The notes: a model not told the origin generated them from the sequence alone. DNA of 64,000 nt from an uncultured Mycoplasmatota bacterium (GCA_900547775.1 URHW01000001.1:372001-436000), one strand, 5' to 3'; numbered from the stretch's first letter, positions 1 through 9,153 are shown. A program made the numbers and translations.

Positions 1-427
1 TTTGGATAGTAATAATAAAAAAACTACTTTTTTAAAGTATATTTTAGGTAAGCTAAAATTAGATGCTACTGTTATTAATGATAGAGCAGAAAAGTACTAT
101 TTATCTGACGAAAGATTTGATGTTGTTGTTTCGAGGGCGGTTGCTGATATGAGTATTCTTAGTGAACTTGCAATTCCTTTTTGTAAAGTTGGTGGCTATT
201 TTATTGCTATGAAGGGTAAAAATACAGAAGAAATTGATAATGCTAATTATGCTATCGAGTTCTTAGGCGGAAAAATTAATGAGAAAGAGGAATTTTCTTT
301 ACTTAATGATGCTGGTGAAAGAACATTAGTTAAAGTTGAAAAGGTTAGTGATACACCGAATGGATATCCTAGAGTTTATGATAAAATACGTAAATCTCCT
401 ATTGCAAAAATTAGAAAAATAAAGTAA
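1..427 (+). CDS. rsmG: RsmG (GidB) 16S rRNA m7G527 methyltransferase, C-terminal part
   Basis: The gene is cut by the left window edge; reading phase starts at base 2 and about 141 residues remain. RsmG is a SAM-dependent methyltransferase that methylates G527 of 16S rRNA. Visible family features are the SNNKK-T-FL segment following the SAM loop, the FDVVVSRAVA strand and the GGYFIAMKG segment (residues about 66-72). Next downstream is a ParB/Noc gene, the usual neighbour of rsmG near the chromosomal origin in Bacillota. Only the C-terminal two thirds are present, so the start and the SAM-binding glycine loop cannot be seen. Confidence 0.93.
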   Translation, partial: LDSNNKKTTFLKYILGKLKLDATVINDRAEKYYLSDERFDVVVSRAVADMSILSELAIPFCKVGGYFIAMKGKNTEEIDNANYAIEFLGGKINEKEEFSLLNDAGERTLVKVEKVSDTPNGYPRVYDKIRKSPIAKIRKIK

Positions 428-456
428 TATATATTTAGAATAGGATGGGTTGTTTT

Positions 457-1683
457 ATGAATAGAGAGCCGTTAATACAAAATGTTAATATAGATTATAT
501 TATTCCAAATAGGTTTCAGCCTAGACTTACTTTTGATGAGAAGTCTTTAAATGAGCTTGCTTCATCAATTAAAGAGCATGGTATTATTCAGCCACTTGTA
601 TTAAGAAGACTTGGGGATAAATATGAGATAATTGCTGGTGAAAGACGTTATAAGGCTGCACAGCTTGCTGGTCTTACTGAGGTTCCTGCGATAATATCTA
701 ATATTGATGATAACAAGAGCGCTGAGATTGCATTAGTTGAAAATGTTCAAAGAAGAAATTTGAATTCTCTAGAGGAAGCTAAGAGTTATAAAAAGATTCT
801 TGATAAAGAAGGTTTAACGCAAGATGAACTCGCTAAGAAGATTGGGGTTTCACAATCTACAATTGCAAATAAGTTAAGATTATTAAATTTAACTAGTGAA
901 GCACAAGATGCACTCATGAATGATAAGATTAGTGAAAGGCATGCGAGAAGTTTACTTAGTGTAACTGATCCTGAGAAGCAAAAAACTTTATTAAATAAGG
1001 TTATTTCTGAAAGACTTACTGTTAGACAGTTAGATGATGAGATAAAAAAGGAAAGTAATCCAGTAAGTGAAAGTACTCTTAATCATGTTCCGTCTTATGA
1101 TGAATTAGGTGATGTTGGCACTCCAGTTGAGAATTTAAACGTGTTAGATAATGCTCTTAAAGTTGATGAATCTACCAATATATCTGATAATTCTGATAAT
1201 ATATTTAATTCTGAACCAGCAAAAGAAGAGAAAACCGAAACTCTTGATTTAATGGCAGAAGATCCTAAAAATGAACCAGATGTTAAAAAAGAAGAAACAC
1301 AACCTAGTCCAGGATTTAATTTATTTAATTTTAGTAATAATACTCCAGAGTATCCATCTTTAGAAGATGAAGTTACTAATATGAATATGGAGCCTATGGA
1401 TAGATTGGAAGAGTTTAATCCATTTAATAGTAGTAGTACTATTAGTAAAGATGTACCATTAGAAAGTCTTGATGTTCCACTTGAAGAAGTTAAAAAAGAA
1501 GAAGAAAAACCTGTAGAACCTCCAAAGAAGAAGATTCTAGAGAATAATTTAGATTCTGTTAAAGAGGCTTATAATGATTTTGTTAATGAATTAAAGGAAG
1601 CAGGATATAATGTTTCTAGTGAAGACTTTGATTTTGAAGATTTGTATCAGATGATTATAAAGATAGAAAAACAAGCTGAGTAA
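457..1683 (+). CDS. ParB/Noc-family chromosome partitioning protein with long acidic linker
   Basis: A 408-residue ParB-type CTPase/DNA clamp. Seen: the ParB N-terminal fold with GERRYKA (residues 61-67) and ENVQRR (95-100), the nucleotide-binding motifs, then an HTH at about 121-142 (DELAKKIGVSQSTIANKL). A low-complexity Glu/Asp/Pro/Asn-rich stretch follows at about 200-350, then a C-terminal helical segment (355-408) fitting the dimerisation domain. Typical ParB/Noc is about 280-290 aa, so the linker is unusual. Start: ATG 457 lies 8 bp after AGGATGGG; an upstream in-frame ATG at 445 sits inside that RBS. Position after rsmG fits Noc, but the amphipathic membrane-binding N-terminus of Bacillus Noc is not evident, so parB versus noc is left open. 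Confidence 0.88.
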   Translation: MNREPLIQNVNIDYIIPNRFQPRLTFDEKSLNELASSIKEHGIIQPLVLRRLGDKYEIIAGERRYKAAQLAGLTEVPAIISNIDDNKSAEIALVENVQRRNLNSLEEAKSYKKILDKEGLTQDELAKKIGVSQSTIANKLRLLNLTSEAQDALMNDKISERHARSLLSVTDPEKQKTLLNKVISERLTVRQLDDEIKKESNPVSESTLNHVPSYDELGDVGTPVENLNVLDNALKVDESTNISDNSDNIFNSEPAKEEKTETLDLMAEDPKNEPDVKKEETQPSPGFNLFNFSNNTPEYPSLEDEVTNMNMEPMDRLEEFNPFNSSSTISKDVPLESLDVPLEEVKKEEEKPVEPPKKKILENNLDSVKEAYNDFVNELKEAGYNVSSEDFDFEDLYQMIIKIEKQAE

Positions 1684-1695
1684 GCTTGTTTTTTT
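1671..1695. terminator. Terminator shared by parB and the convergent PBP gene
   Basis: ACAAGCT/AGCTTGT stem (1671-1677 and 1683-1689) with a T-run, overlapping the parB stop codon. A-tracts on the other side allow it to work in both directions between the convergent genes. Confidence 0.75.
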
Positions 1696-3607
1696 AGTTT
1701 GTGATAGGTTCTGTACCACGTTTAAAATAGTATAAAATGTTTTTATTAGATTCTGCTGCTTTACCGCTTATTGGATCTAGTGGAACTGCAATTATATTAT
1801 CACTAGGAGTATACCAGGATGATTCTTTATCTTTAAGATATTCTTCGACGTTATCGCACCAAATATTTTTAATTTTAGATGAGTATGCTTTAGGAACTGC
1901 TCCGTTATAATCTGAACCAGCCCATACAAACATTAAAACGTCTGGATTATAACCAATTACTAAATAGTCGTTATCAGTTGTACCACTTTTGATAGCATAT
2001 TTTTTAGTTAATCTACTATTTAGTGAGATTATTGTTGGTGATTGATAGTCAATAAAAGAGGCATTATATGTGTTTGTAAGCATTTCATTTATAATAAAGA
2101 CATTGTCTTTGTTTAGTACGTCTTTTGTTTCATTTTTGTGCTTATATATAAGGTTACCTTCATAGTCTTCGACTTTTTCGATGAAGTATAAATCTTTATA
2201 TGTGCCATAATTTGCGAGTGTGTTGTATGTTTCTACGTAATCTAATAAGTTTAGTTCAACTGCACCGAGAGCTAAGGCTGGAAAAGCATTAATTTCTTTT
2301 TTTAATCCCGCTTCTTTTAAAGTGTTTACTAGTTCTTCTGTTCCGATGAATAAATGGGTTTTTACGGCGTAAATATTGTCTGAATAGGCTAGCGCGGCTG
2401 CCATAGTAATGTTTTTATCTGCGTAGATGTTACTGTAGTTTTTGGGTGTGTATTTTTTATTTTCAGCAAAAACAAAACTTGTTTCTTCACTTTTAAATGT
2501 ACTTGCTTCTGTCATGTTGTTGTTTAGCGCTGCATAGTAGAGAAATGGTTTGATAGTTGATCCAACTTGTCTTTTAGCAAAAATCGCACGATTAAACTGA
2601 CTTTTAGAGTAGTTTAGACCACCAGCAAGAGCAAATACTTTCCCAGTAGATGGTTCAGCCATTATTGCTGCAAGTTCAATGTTATCTTGATTTTCATTTT
2701 CTTTAAAAGTGTTATCTAACTTTTGCTGGGCATTTATATCTAGGTTTGTATATACTTTTAGTCCTTTGGATTTTATTAAGTCTTTGGGAATATTTGGAAT
2801 ACTATTTAGTTCATTTAAGACAGCGTCATAATAATACATAAGGGTTTGCATATTATTTGTTTTTCTTTGACCATAGATTTCAATTTTTTGAGAGAATAAA
2901 TTTTTGTAAGTTTCTTCATCAATTTTTTTGTTTTTGTACATAGCTTCAGCAACAATTTTTGCTCTTTTAATGGAGGCGTTATAGTTACTTACTGGGTTGT
3001 AGTTTTCGGGACTTTTAGGGATCCCGGCGAGGATAATTGCTTCTTCTAGGGTAAGTTCACTGCTTTTTTTATTAAAGTAATAGTTACTGGCGTTTTCAAT
3101 ACCAAAGTTCCCTTGACCGTAGTTTATTGTATTAAGATAGCCTTCTAAAATTTCTTTTTTTGAGTAGTGTACTTCTAGATTAAGAGTTAGCATGGCTTCT
3201 TTAATTTTTCTTTTCCAAGTTTGATCGAAGTCTAGAAATAGGTTTTTAACATACTGCTGGGAGATAGTTGATGCTCCTGCAGTTATAGATTTAGTTTTAG
3301 CGTTTAAATATAATGATTTTAAGATTCTTAAATAGTCAAAGCCAAAGTGATGGTAAAAGTTTTTATCTTCAACAGAAATTGTTGCGTTTATTAAGTTATT
3401 TGATATTTCATTTATATTAGCCCATTTTTTGTTGTTACTAGTTTGCAGAATTAGATTGTTTTCATTATCATATAGTGATAGGGCATTTGCAGAGTTTAGG
3501 GTTATTTTGGGACTGAAGTAGGCATATGTGTAGAGACAAGAGATAATTACTGTAAATGTTATCATAAAAAAGATAGTTAATTTATATAAAAATTTAAGTT
3601 TTTTCAT
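1694..3607 (-). CDS. Class A penicillin-binding protein (PBP1a-like)
   Basis: 637 aa bifunctional peptidoglycan synthase acting outside the membrane. Seen in order: N-terminal membrane anchor (residues about 8-30); GT51 glycosyltransferase domain with EDKNFYHHFG (80-89, catalytic Glu) and GASTISQQ (111-118); transpeptidase domain with STIK (active-site Ser, about residue 350), an SDN motif and KSGTTDN. These are the three class A PBP transpeptidase motifs, all present, so it should be active and beta-lactam binding. The length is close to the family norm without a PASTA tail. It stands alone on the minus strand between convergent parB and a divergent small gene. Confidence 0.95.
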   Translation of the reverse strand: MKKLKFLYKLTIFFMITFTVIISCLYTYAYFSPKITLNSANALSLYDNENNLILQTSNNKKWANINEISNNLINATISVEDKNFYHHFGFDYLRILKSLYLNAKTKSITAGASTISQQYVKNLFLDFDQTWKRKIKEAMLTLNLEVHYSKKEILEGYLNTINYGQGNFGIENASNYYFNKKSSELTLEEAIILAGIPKSPENYNPVSNYNASIKRAKIVAEAMYKNKKIDEETYKNLFSQKIEIYGQRKTNNMQTLMYYYDAVLNELNSIPNIPKDLIKSKGLKVYTNLDINAQQKLDNTFKENENQDNIELAAIMAEPSTGKVFALAGGLNYSKSQFNRAIFAKRQVGSTIKPFLYYAALNNNMTEASTFKSEETSFVFAENKKYTPKNYSNIYADKNITMAAALAYSDNIYAVKTHLFIGTEELVNTLKEAGLKKEINAFPALALGAVELNLLDYVETYNTLANYGTYKDLYFIEKVEDYEGNLIYKHKNETKDVLNKDNVFIINEMLTNTYNASFIDYQSPTIISLNSRLTKKYAIKSGTTDNDYLVIGYNPDVLMFVWAGSDYNGAVPKAYSSKIKNIWCDNVEEYLKDKESSWYTPSDNIIAVPLDPISGKAAESNKNILYYFKRGTEPITN

Positions 3608-3673
3608 GTTTCACCGTTTATTATTATGGTAAAGTTGATTGTTTTTATGCTAGAATGGTTGTAGTGATGTTTT

Positions 3674-3991
3674 ATGATTAAAATTGAGTTATATAAAGAT
3701 GGAGATTTAGTATTAAGTACTGATGGTAAGATAGATGATAGATTACTAATTTTTGGTAATATTATTTATGATTTAGATAAGGATGTTCTTATTAGGGAAG
3801 ATGCAAGTTTTAGATATTTGTTAGATTTTAAGAATAGTACTAGTGAGATTATTATTAAAGAGCAGGATTATCATTTGAATTTAAAGATTGATGTTCTTAG
3901 TGTAAATAATGAGAATAAGAGAAGAGAAATATACTATAATATTGAAAGTGAAACACAGATAAACAACAGGATAGTGTTAACTTTTGATTAA
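3674..3991 (+). CDS. Small DUF1934/YwiB-like beta-rich protein
   Basis: 105 aa, no membrane segment or signal peptide, with alternating hydrophobic strands as in small calycin-like beta-barrel proteins. The location just before rpoE (delta) matches the position of DUF1934 (YwiB-type) genes in Firmicutes, and the length fits. I see no catalytic motif. Assignment rests on context and general composition, so the family name is tentative. It is divergent from the PBP gene; the 66-bp gap must hold promoters for both. Confidence 0.55.
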   Translation: MIKIELYKDGDLVLSTDGKIDDRLLIFGNIIYDLDKDVLIREDASFRYLLDFKNSTSEIIIKEQDYHLNLKIDVLSVNNENKRREIYYNIESETQINNRIVLTFD

Positions 3992-4005
3992 GTATATTTT
4001 TTTTG

Positions 4006-4103
4006 TTGACAATGCAATATAATATGATAAAATTATGTTTGTTTAAAAAGCCATTATCATTTATTTTGGTGAAACATATAATGGTTTTTAGAGGAGGATA
4101 TAG
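4006..4103 (+). promoter_or_regulatory. rpoE promoter and leader hairpin
   Basis: TTGACA (4006-4011) and TAAAAT (4028-4033) with 16-bp spacing. The leader has a 7-bp CCATTAT/ATAATGG stem (about 4050-4086), extended by A/T pairs and followed by TTTTTAGAGGAGG. The hairpin plus T-stretch lies just ahead of the Shine-Dalgarno, so it may attenuate transcription or be a processing element. Confidence 0.5.
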
Positions 4104-4105
4104 TT

Positions 4106-4540
4106 ATGGTAAAACTTACAGATGAAGAGAAAGAAACTTTGTCTTATGATGATGTAGCATATTTAATCTTAAACGATGAAAAAAAGAAAATTAAAATACA
4201 AGATTTATTTAAAAAAGTAATTAAAATTATGGGATTACCTGAAAGTGAATATGAAGAAGGTATAGGTGACTTTTTTGAACTTATTACGACAGATAAAAGA
4301 TTTATTATATTAGATAAAGGATATTGTGATTTGAAGATAAATCATAGTACTAAAGTTATTATTGATGATGATGACGATGAAGAGTATGAAATGATGAATG
4401 AGGAAGATATGGATACTGAAGAGGAATCTGAAGAAGAAAACTATGATGATGAATCTATGGATGATTTAGATAGTGATGATGATTTAGATGATTTAGTAAT
4501 TATTGATTCTGAAGAAGAGAATGATGGAGAGTTAATGTAG
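4106..4540 (+). CDS. rpoE: RNA polymerase delta subunit
   Basis: 144 aa. The N-terminal HARE-HTH-like domain (residues about 1-90) contains the LSYDDVAYLIL start typical of RpoE. The second half is almost purely Asp/Glu (DDDDDEEYEMMNEED...), the disordered acidic tail that displaces nucleic acid from RNA polymerase and aids recycling. Delta is specific to Bacillota, which supports the host assignment. A strong GAGGAGG ribosome site precedes ATG 4106. It is followed 29 bp later by prfA. Confidence 0.93.
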   Translation: MVKLTDEEKETLSYDDVAYLILNDEKKKIKIQDLFKKVIKIMGLPESEYEEGIGDFFELITTDKRFIILDKGYCDLKINHSTKVIIDDDDDEEYEMMNEEDMDTEEESEEENYDDESMDDLDSDDDLDDLVIIDSEEENDGELM

Positions 4541-4569
4541 CCTACTCTTATATAAAGAAAGAGGTTAAT

Positions 4570-5628
4570 ATGATAGAAAGATTAGAGTTGTTAAAAAAGA
4601 GATATGAGGAGTTAAATGAGGAATTACTTAATCCTGAAGTGTTAAGTGATTTTTCTAAACAGATGAAACTTTCAAAGGAAAAGAGCAGTATTGAGCCTTC
4701 TGTAATGAAGTATGATGAGCTAAAAAAAGTTACTGCAGAAATAGAAGATTTGAAGTCTTTGGTTAATGACCCAGAAATGCATGAGATTGCATCAATGGAA
4801 TTAGATGAAAAACATGCTCTTCTTGAAAAGATTAAAAGTGAGCTTGAGATTCTTCTTTTACCTAAGGATGAAAATGATGGTAAGGATATTATTATGGAAA
4901 TCAGAGGTGCTGCTGGTGGAGATGAAGCTAATATTTTTGCTGGAGATCTATTTAGAATGTATAGTAGGTATGCTGAAAAGAATAATTGGAAGATTGAAGT
5001 ATCTAGAGAAGAAGAAGGAACTAGTGGTGGATTTTCACAGATTGAGTTTTTAGTTAAGGGAGATAATGTTTATTCTAAACTAAAGTTTGAAAGTGGAGTT
5101 CATAGAGTTCAAAGAGTTCCAGAAACTGAGACACAGGGAAGAATTCATACTTCTACTGCGACAGTTTTAGTTATGCCTGAAGTTGATGATGTTGATGTTG
5201 AGATTAAGCCAGAAGATGTAAGGGTTGATGTATATCGTTCTAGTGGTAAGGGCGGACAAGGTGTTAATACTACTGATAGTGCTGTTAGAGTTACGCATAT
5301 TCCTACTGGTATTGTTGTTACTTGCCAAAATGAAAGAAGTCAAATTAAGAATAAGGCAAGAGCAATGGTTGTTTTAAAGAGTAGAATTTATGATATGCAA
5401 CAGCAAGAGAAGAATAAAGCCGCTGGTAGCGCTCGTAAGAGTATGATTGGTACGGGAGATAGGTCAGAGAAGATTAGAACTTATAATTATCCACAAAATA
5501 GAGTTACAGATCATAGAATTAATTTTAGTATTATGGAACTTGATAGAGTTATGGATGGTAATATTGAACCTATTATTGAGGCATTAATTGCTGAAGATAC
5601 TAGAATTAAGATGGAAAATGCAGAATGA
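4570..5628 (+). CDS. prfA: Peptide chain release factor 1
   Basis: 352 aa, normal RF1 length. Seen: HRVQRVPETE...GRIHTS and the GGQ loop in SSGKGGQGVNTTDSAVRVTH that triggers peptidyl-tRNA hydrolysis at UAA/UAG. Preceded by AGAAAGAGG. The TGA stop overlaps the prmC ATG by 4 bp (ATGA), giving translational coupling to the enzyme that methylates this GGQ glutamine. Use of TGA as a stop here shows the organism uses the standard code. Confidence 0.97.
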   Translation: MIERLELLKKRYEELNEELLNPEVLSDFSKQMKLSKEKSSIEPSVMKYDELKKVTAEIEDLKSLVNDPEMHEIASMELDEKHALLEKIKSELEILLLPKDENDGKDIIMEIRGAAGGDEANIFAGDLFRMYSRYAEKNNWKIEVSREEEGTSGGFSQIEFLVKGDNVYSKLKFESGVHRVQRVPETETQGRIHTSTATVLVMPEVDDVDVEIKPEDVRVDVYRSSGKGGQGVNTTDSAVRVTHIPTGIVVTCQNERSQIKNKARAMVVLKSRIYDMQQQEKNKAAGSARKSMIGTGDRSEKIRTYNYPQNRVTDHRINFSIMELDRVMDGNIEPIIEALIAEDTRIKMENAE

Positions 5629-6359
5629 AAAGACCAGATTTTATAAGTATAACTGATTGGCGTCTTTTAGAACAGAAGTATCAGAATATGGATTATCCAA
5701 TTAGAAGGATTGAAAATGGTTATCCGATTCAGTATTTGATTGGTAATGTAGATTTTTATGGCTATAAGATTATGGTTAATAAGAATGTTTTGATACCAAG
5801 GTTTGAAACAGAAACGCTTGTTGAAAAGACACTTAAATATATTGATGAGTATAAGTTTAATAAAGCTTCTGTGCTTGAGATAGGTACTGGTTCAGGATGT
5901 ATAAGTATTGCTTTAAAAAAAGAGAAGGAAGACTTAGAGATTACTGCTACTGATATTAGTATTGGTGCTTTAAAGATAGCTAAAAAGAATGCTAAACTTA
6001 ATAAGTGTAAGATAACTTTTATAAAGCAGGATGTTAATAAGTGTAAACTTTTCAACAATTATGATGTGTTAATTAGTAATCCTCCTTATTTAAAAGAAAC
6101 AGATGTTTTAGATGAGAAGACAAGGTTTGAACCACATAATGCTTTGTTTGGTGGTAAGGATGGACTAAAGTTTTATCCAGTAATTTTTGGAGTAGCTAAG
6201 AAATATTTAAATAAGAAGTTTTTAATAGCACTTGAGATAGATGAAGATAATGGTAAAGAAATAAAAGCACTTGCTAAGGAAGCTTTTCCTAAGGCTAAAG
6301 TAAAGTTAGAAAAAGATTTAACTGGCAGAGATAGATATATTTTTGTTATAAATGAATAA
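5625..6359 (+). CDS. prmC: PrmC, release factor glutamine-N5 methyltransferase
   Basis: 244 aa class I SAM methyltransferase that methylates the GGQ glutamine of release factors. Seen: N-terminal helical domain with the PIQYLIG substrate segment, motif I as EIGTGSGCISIAL, and the catalytic NPPY in ISNPPYL. It is somewhat shorter than the usual ~280 aa, the shortfall being in the N-terminal helices. Overlaps prfA by 4 bp, the classic prfA-prmC operon. Confidence 0.95.
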   Translation: MKRPDFISITDWRLLEQKYQNMDYPIRRIENGYPIQYLIGNVDFYGYKIMVNKNVLIPRFETETLVEKTLKYIDEYKFNKASVLEIGTGSGCISIALKKEKEDLEITATDISIGALKIAKKNAKLNKCKITFIKQDVNKCKLFNNYDVLISNPPYLKETDVLDEKTRFEPHNALFGGKDGLKFYPVIFGVAKKYLNKKFLIALEIDEDNGKEIKALAKEAFPKAKVKLEKDLTGRDRYIFVINE

Positions 6360-6369
6360 AAAGTTTGAA

Positions 6370-6404
6370 AGTCACCCACTGTTTAAGTGAAAGGTGATTT
6401 TTTT
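6370..6404 (+). promoter_or_regulatory. Hairpin sequestering the spoIIR Shine-Dalgarno
   Basis: TCACC CACT (gttta) AGTG aaa GGTGA followed by seven T. The 3' arm of the outer stem is the spoIIR ribosome site (AAAGGTGAT), so the structure can act as a terminator after prmC or as an RBS-masking element for spoIIR. Confidence 0.45.
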
Positions 6405-6917
6405 ATGAAGAAATTGTTAATAATAGTAGCTGCTGTTATTTCGGTGGGCGTACTTAATAAAAGTAAGAATGAATCAGTTGTTATTCCTAGTTCATCAATT
6501 AGATTTAGGGTAGTTAGTAATAGTAATGCTCCTGGTGATATTAAAACTAAGTTAAATTTAAAGAGAAAATTAGAAGATTATTTATATGATAAAGTGGTGA
6601 GTGCTAGTACGGTTAGTGAAGCGGAAAAAATTGTGTCAAGTGAACTTGATAATATAAATGGGTTAATAAAGCAGCATTTAATGAGTGATAATTTTACTGT
6701 TAGTTATGGAATGAATTATTTTCCAAGTAAAACTTATAAAGGTATAGTGTATGATGGCGGGTATTATAATTCATTAGTTGTTACTTTGGGTGATGGAGAA
6801 GGTGATAACTGGTGGTGTGTTCTATTTCCTCCACTTTGTCTTATGGAAGAAAATGAAACGACAAGCGATGTTGAATATAAATTTTTTGTAAAGAGCATAA
6901 TTGAAAAATTTAGATAA
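6405..6917 (+). CDS. spoIIR: Stage II sporulation protein R
   Basis: 170 aa secreted signalling protein. SpoIIR is made in the forespore under sigma-F and activates SpoIIGA-mediated processing of pro-sigma-E in the mother cell. Seen: N-terminal hydrophobic signal (KLLIIVAAVISVGVL), the IRFRVVSNSN segment, and the diagnostic YNSLVVTLGDGEGDNWWCVLFPPLC stretch (NWWCVLFPPLC core). Start ATG 6405 has AAAGGTGAT 5-8 bp upstream; an in-frame GTG further upstream lies inside that site. Context prfA-prmC-spoIIR-mntP matches Bacillus. Confidence 0.93.
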   Translation: MKKLLIIVAAVISVGVLNKSKNESVVIPSSSIRFRVVSNSNAPGDIKTKLNLKRKLEDYLYDKVVSASTVSEAEKIVSSELDNINGLIKQHLMSDNFTVSYGMNYFPSKTYKGIVYDGGYYNSLVVTLGDGEGDNWWCVLFPPLCLMEENETTSDVEYKFFVKSIIEKFR

Positions 6918-6938
6918 TATACTTAACTAGGAGGCATA

Positions 6939-7475
6939 ATGTTAAGTATTTTTTTTATTGGTCTTGCTCTTAGTATGGATGCTTTTGGATTATCGATTGG
7001 TATTGGGATGCAGAAGATAAGTAAGAGAACATTTATTTTACTTCCTTTATGTGTAGCAGTGTTTCATTTTGTAATGCCGATGCTTGGAAATAGTTTTAGT
7101 TTTTTTATTCGAGATATTCTATATTTTGATCCGAGTTTTTTGATGGTTGCTGTATTTTTTTATTTGTCTATTATGATGTTTGTTACTAGAAATAATGAAG
7201 ATAACGTTATTTTAAAGAGTTTTATTAGTATTTTATTTACGGCTTTTAGTGTTAGTATAGATAGTTTAACTGTAGGCTTAGGATTATCTGGTATAACAAA
7301 TCATTATATTGCAAGTTCAATTATTTTTAGTACATGTGCTGGATCTTTAACTTACATTGGCCTTATGACTGGCAAGTATTCAAAGAAGTGTTTAAAAAAG
7401 GAAGCAAATGTTTTTGGAAGTGTGTTGCTTTTTATTTTAGCAATTGTAAATTTATGTAAAATATTCTTTAATTAG
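6939..7475 (+). CDS. mntP: MntP-family manganese efflux pump
   Basis: 178 aa integral membrane protein with about six hydrophobic helices. Two similar Asp-containing helices, ALSMDAFGLSIGIG near the N-terminus and SVSIDSLTVGLGLS near residue 108, are the internally repeated MntP/YtaF signature; the Asp residues bind metal. In Bacillus the homologous gene (ywlD) lies in the same spoIIR-rpiB region, which favours MntP over the sporulation paralogue YtaF. Strong AGGAGG ribosome site. Confidence 0.82.
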   Translation: MLSIFFIGLALSMDAFGLSIGIGMQKISKRTFILLPLCVAVFHFVMPMLGNSFSFFIRDILYFDPSFLMVAVFFYLSIMMFVTRNNEDNVILKSFISILFTAFSVSIDSLTVGLGLSGITNHYIASSIIFSTCAGSLTYIGLMTGKYSKKCLKKEANVFGSVLLFILAIVNLCKIFFN

Positions 7476-7536
7476 TTGATTTAAAAAGTCAGTCATTATA
7501 TATTAAAGTTGGATAATTATGTAAAGAGGAAGAGAT

Positions 7537-8793
7537 ATGAAGAAATTAATTATTGAAGGCAAGCATGAGTTATCTGGAACTATTAAAATAGGTGGAGCTA
7601 AGAATAGTGTAGTTGCACTTATTCCAGCAGCGATGCTTACTGATGGGAAATGCGTTATTTATAACGTGCCAGACATAAGTGATGTTCATAGACTTATTGA
7701 GATGATGGAAAAATTAGGATCATCTATAAAATTTGAGGGGGATACTCTTTATATTGATAATAGTAATTCTAAGAATGCTGTTATTGACGAGGAATATGCT
7801 TCTAAATTAAGGGCATCATATTATTTTATGGGAGTTTTGCTTGCTAAGTATGGACATGCAGAGATTTCTTATCCTGGTGGATGCTCAATAGGATCTAGGC
7901 CAATCAATTTTCATTTAAATGGATTTGAAAAGTTGGGTGCTAATGTTAAGATAAAGGATAATAAGGAATATATTGTTGATGCTAAAGAGCTTAAAGGTAA
8001 TGATATATTTTTAGATTTTGCTAGTGTAGGAGCAACACTTAATATTATGTTTGCAGCAGTTAAAGCGAAGGGTGTAACGCATATTTATAATGCTGCTAAG
8101 GAGCCAGAGATAGTAAATGTAGCATCATTTTTAGGTACGATGGGAGCTAAGGTTTATGGTGCTGGAACTAGTCAGATAACGATAGAAGGCGTTGATACTT
8201 TAGGTGATGGTATTGTTGAGGTTATACCAGATAGGATTGAAGCAGGAACTTATATTATGATTGGTAGTCTTCTTGGTAAGAATTTAGTAATTGAAGGTGT
8301 TATTAAAGAGCATTTAGAGTCTGTTTTAACGAAATTAATGGAAGCTGGTTGTGATATTAAGATTGATGGGACAACAATAGTTGTTAATAAGGTTGATAAA
8401 CTTAAACCAGTAAATGTTAAGACACTTGTTTATCCAGGATTTCCAACAGATTTAGGTCAACCAATGAGTACGTTACTTACTCAGTGTGAAGGTGAGTCTT
8501 TATTTGAAGAGACTATATATGAAAACAGGATGAGGCATATTAAGTATTTAAATGCGATGGGAGCTAATATAAAGTTATTTGATAAGAGTGCAATTATTTT
8601 TGGTAAGTCTGATTTATTAGGTAGAGATGTTGAAGCAACTGATTTAAGAGCAGGAGCGGCGATGATGGTTGCGGGGATGATTGCCGAAGGAACTACGAAG
8701 ATTGTAAATATTGAACATATTTTAAGAGGTTATGAAAATATTGTTGGTAAGTTATCTTCAGTAGGAGCTAAAATCGAAATAATCGACGAATAG
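7537..8793 (+). CDS. murA: UDP-N-acetylglucosamine 1-carboxyvinyltransferase
   Basis: 418 aa EPSP-synthase-like enzyme catalysing the first committed step of peptidoglycan synthesis (enolpyruvyl transfer from PEP). Seen: GGAKNS (19-24), the catalytic loop GGCSIGSRPINFHL with Cys116 (the residue alkylated by fosfomycin), and DLRAGAAMMVAGMIAEG near the C-terminus. Length is standard. Preceded by AGAGGAAGAG. In Bacillus murAA lies next to spoIID, and here they are also close. Confidence 0.97.
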   Translation: MKKLIIEGKHELSGTIKIGGAKNSVVALIPAAMLTDGKCVIYNVPDISDVHRLIEMMEKLGSSIKFEGDTLYIDNSNSKNAVIDEEYASKLRASYYFMGVLLAKYGHAEISYPGGCSIGSRPINFHLNGFEKLGANVKIKDNKEYIVDAKELKGNDIFLDFASVGATLNIMFAAVKAKGVTHIYNAAKEPEIVNVASFLGTMGAKVYGAGTSQITIEGVDTLGDGIVEVIPDRIEAGTYIMIGSLLGKNLVIEGVIKEHLESVLTKLMEAGCDIKIDGTTIVVNKVDKLKPVNVKTLVYPGFPTDLGQPMSTLLTQCEGESLFEETIYENRMRHIKYLNAMGANIKLFDKSAIIFGKSDLLGRDVEATDLRAGAAMMVAGMIAEGTTKIVNIEHILRGYENIVGKLSSVGAKIEIIDE

Positions 8794-8881
8794 TTGTTGA
8801 ATATTTGAAAAAATATGATATAATACATAAGAAACGAATTTCTATGGCTTAGTAAAAGTCATGGCGGAAGGAGATGCGAAT
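8790..8881 (+). promoter_or_regulatory. rpmE promoter and leader
   Basis: TATAAT near 8818-8823 with TTGTTG/TTGAAT-like -35 elements upstream, then a short leader ending in GGAAGGAGATG before ATG 8882. An upstream in-frame ATG (8861) would place the ribosome site inside the gene and is not used here. Confidence 0.55.
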
Positions 8882-9088
8882 ATGAAAAAGGGATTACATC
8901 CAGAAACTAAAAAGGTAACTTTTAAATGTGTTTGTGGTAATGAATTTGAAGCAGTTTCTACATTAAAGGCAGAGTCATTTACAGTTGATACTTGTAATGC
9001 TTGTCATCCATTCTATACTGGTGCTCAAGGAAAGCATAAGAAGACTGGTGCTGTAGATAAATTTAATAAAAAATACAATTTGGACTAA
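8882..9088 (+). CDS. rpmE: 50S ribosomal protein L31
   Basis: 68 aa. Zinc-ribbon type L31 with CVC and CNACHPFYTG (four cysteines in CxC...CxxC order), so this is the zinc-containing paralogue rather than the zinc-free form. The family normally begins MKxGIHP; MKKGLHP fits, so the start is ATG 8882 with GGAAGGAG 6-9 bp upstream. Stands alone with its own promoter. Confidence 0.96.
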   Translation: MKKGLHPETKKVTFKCVCGNEFEAVSTLKAESFTVDTCNACHPFYTGAQGKHKKTGAVDKFNKKYNLD

Positions 9089-9153
9089 GAGTAATATCTT
9101 AGTTTTTATTTGCTTATAAATAAGAGAAATAGTATAATGATGGTGGTGATAGT

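Noticed and set aside
5625..5628. Mycoplasma-type code (TGA = Trp)
   Set aside because: TGA ends prfA at its conserved C-terminus and other genes, so the standard code holds despite the low GC.
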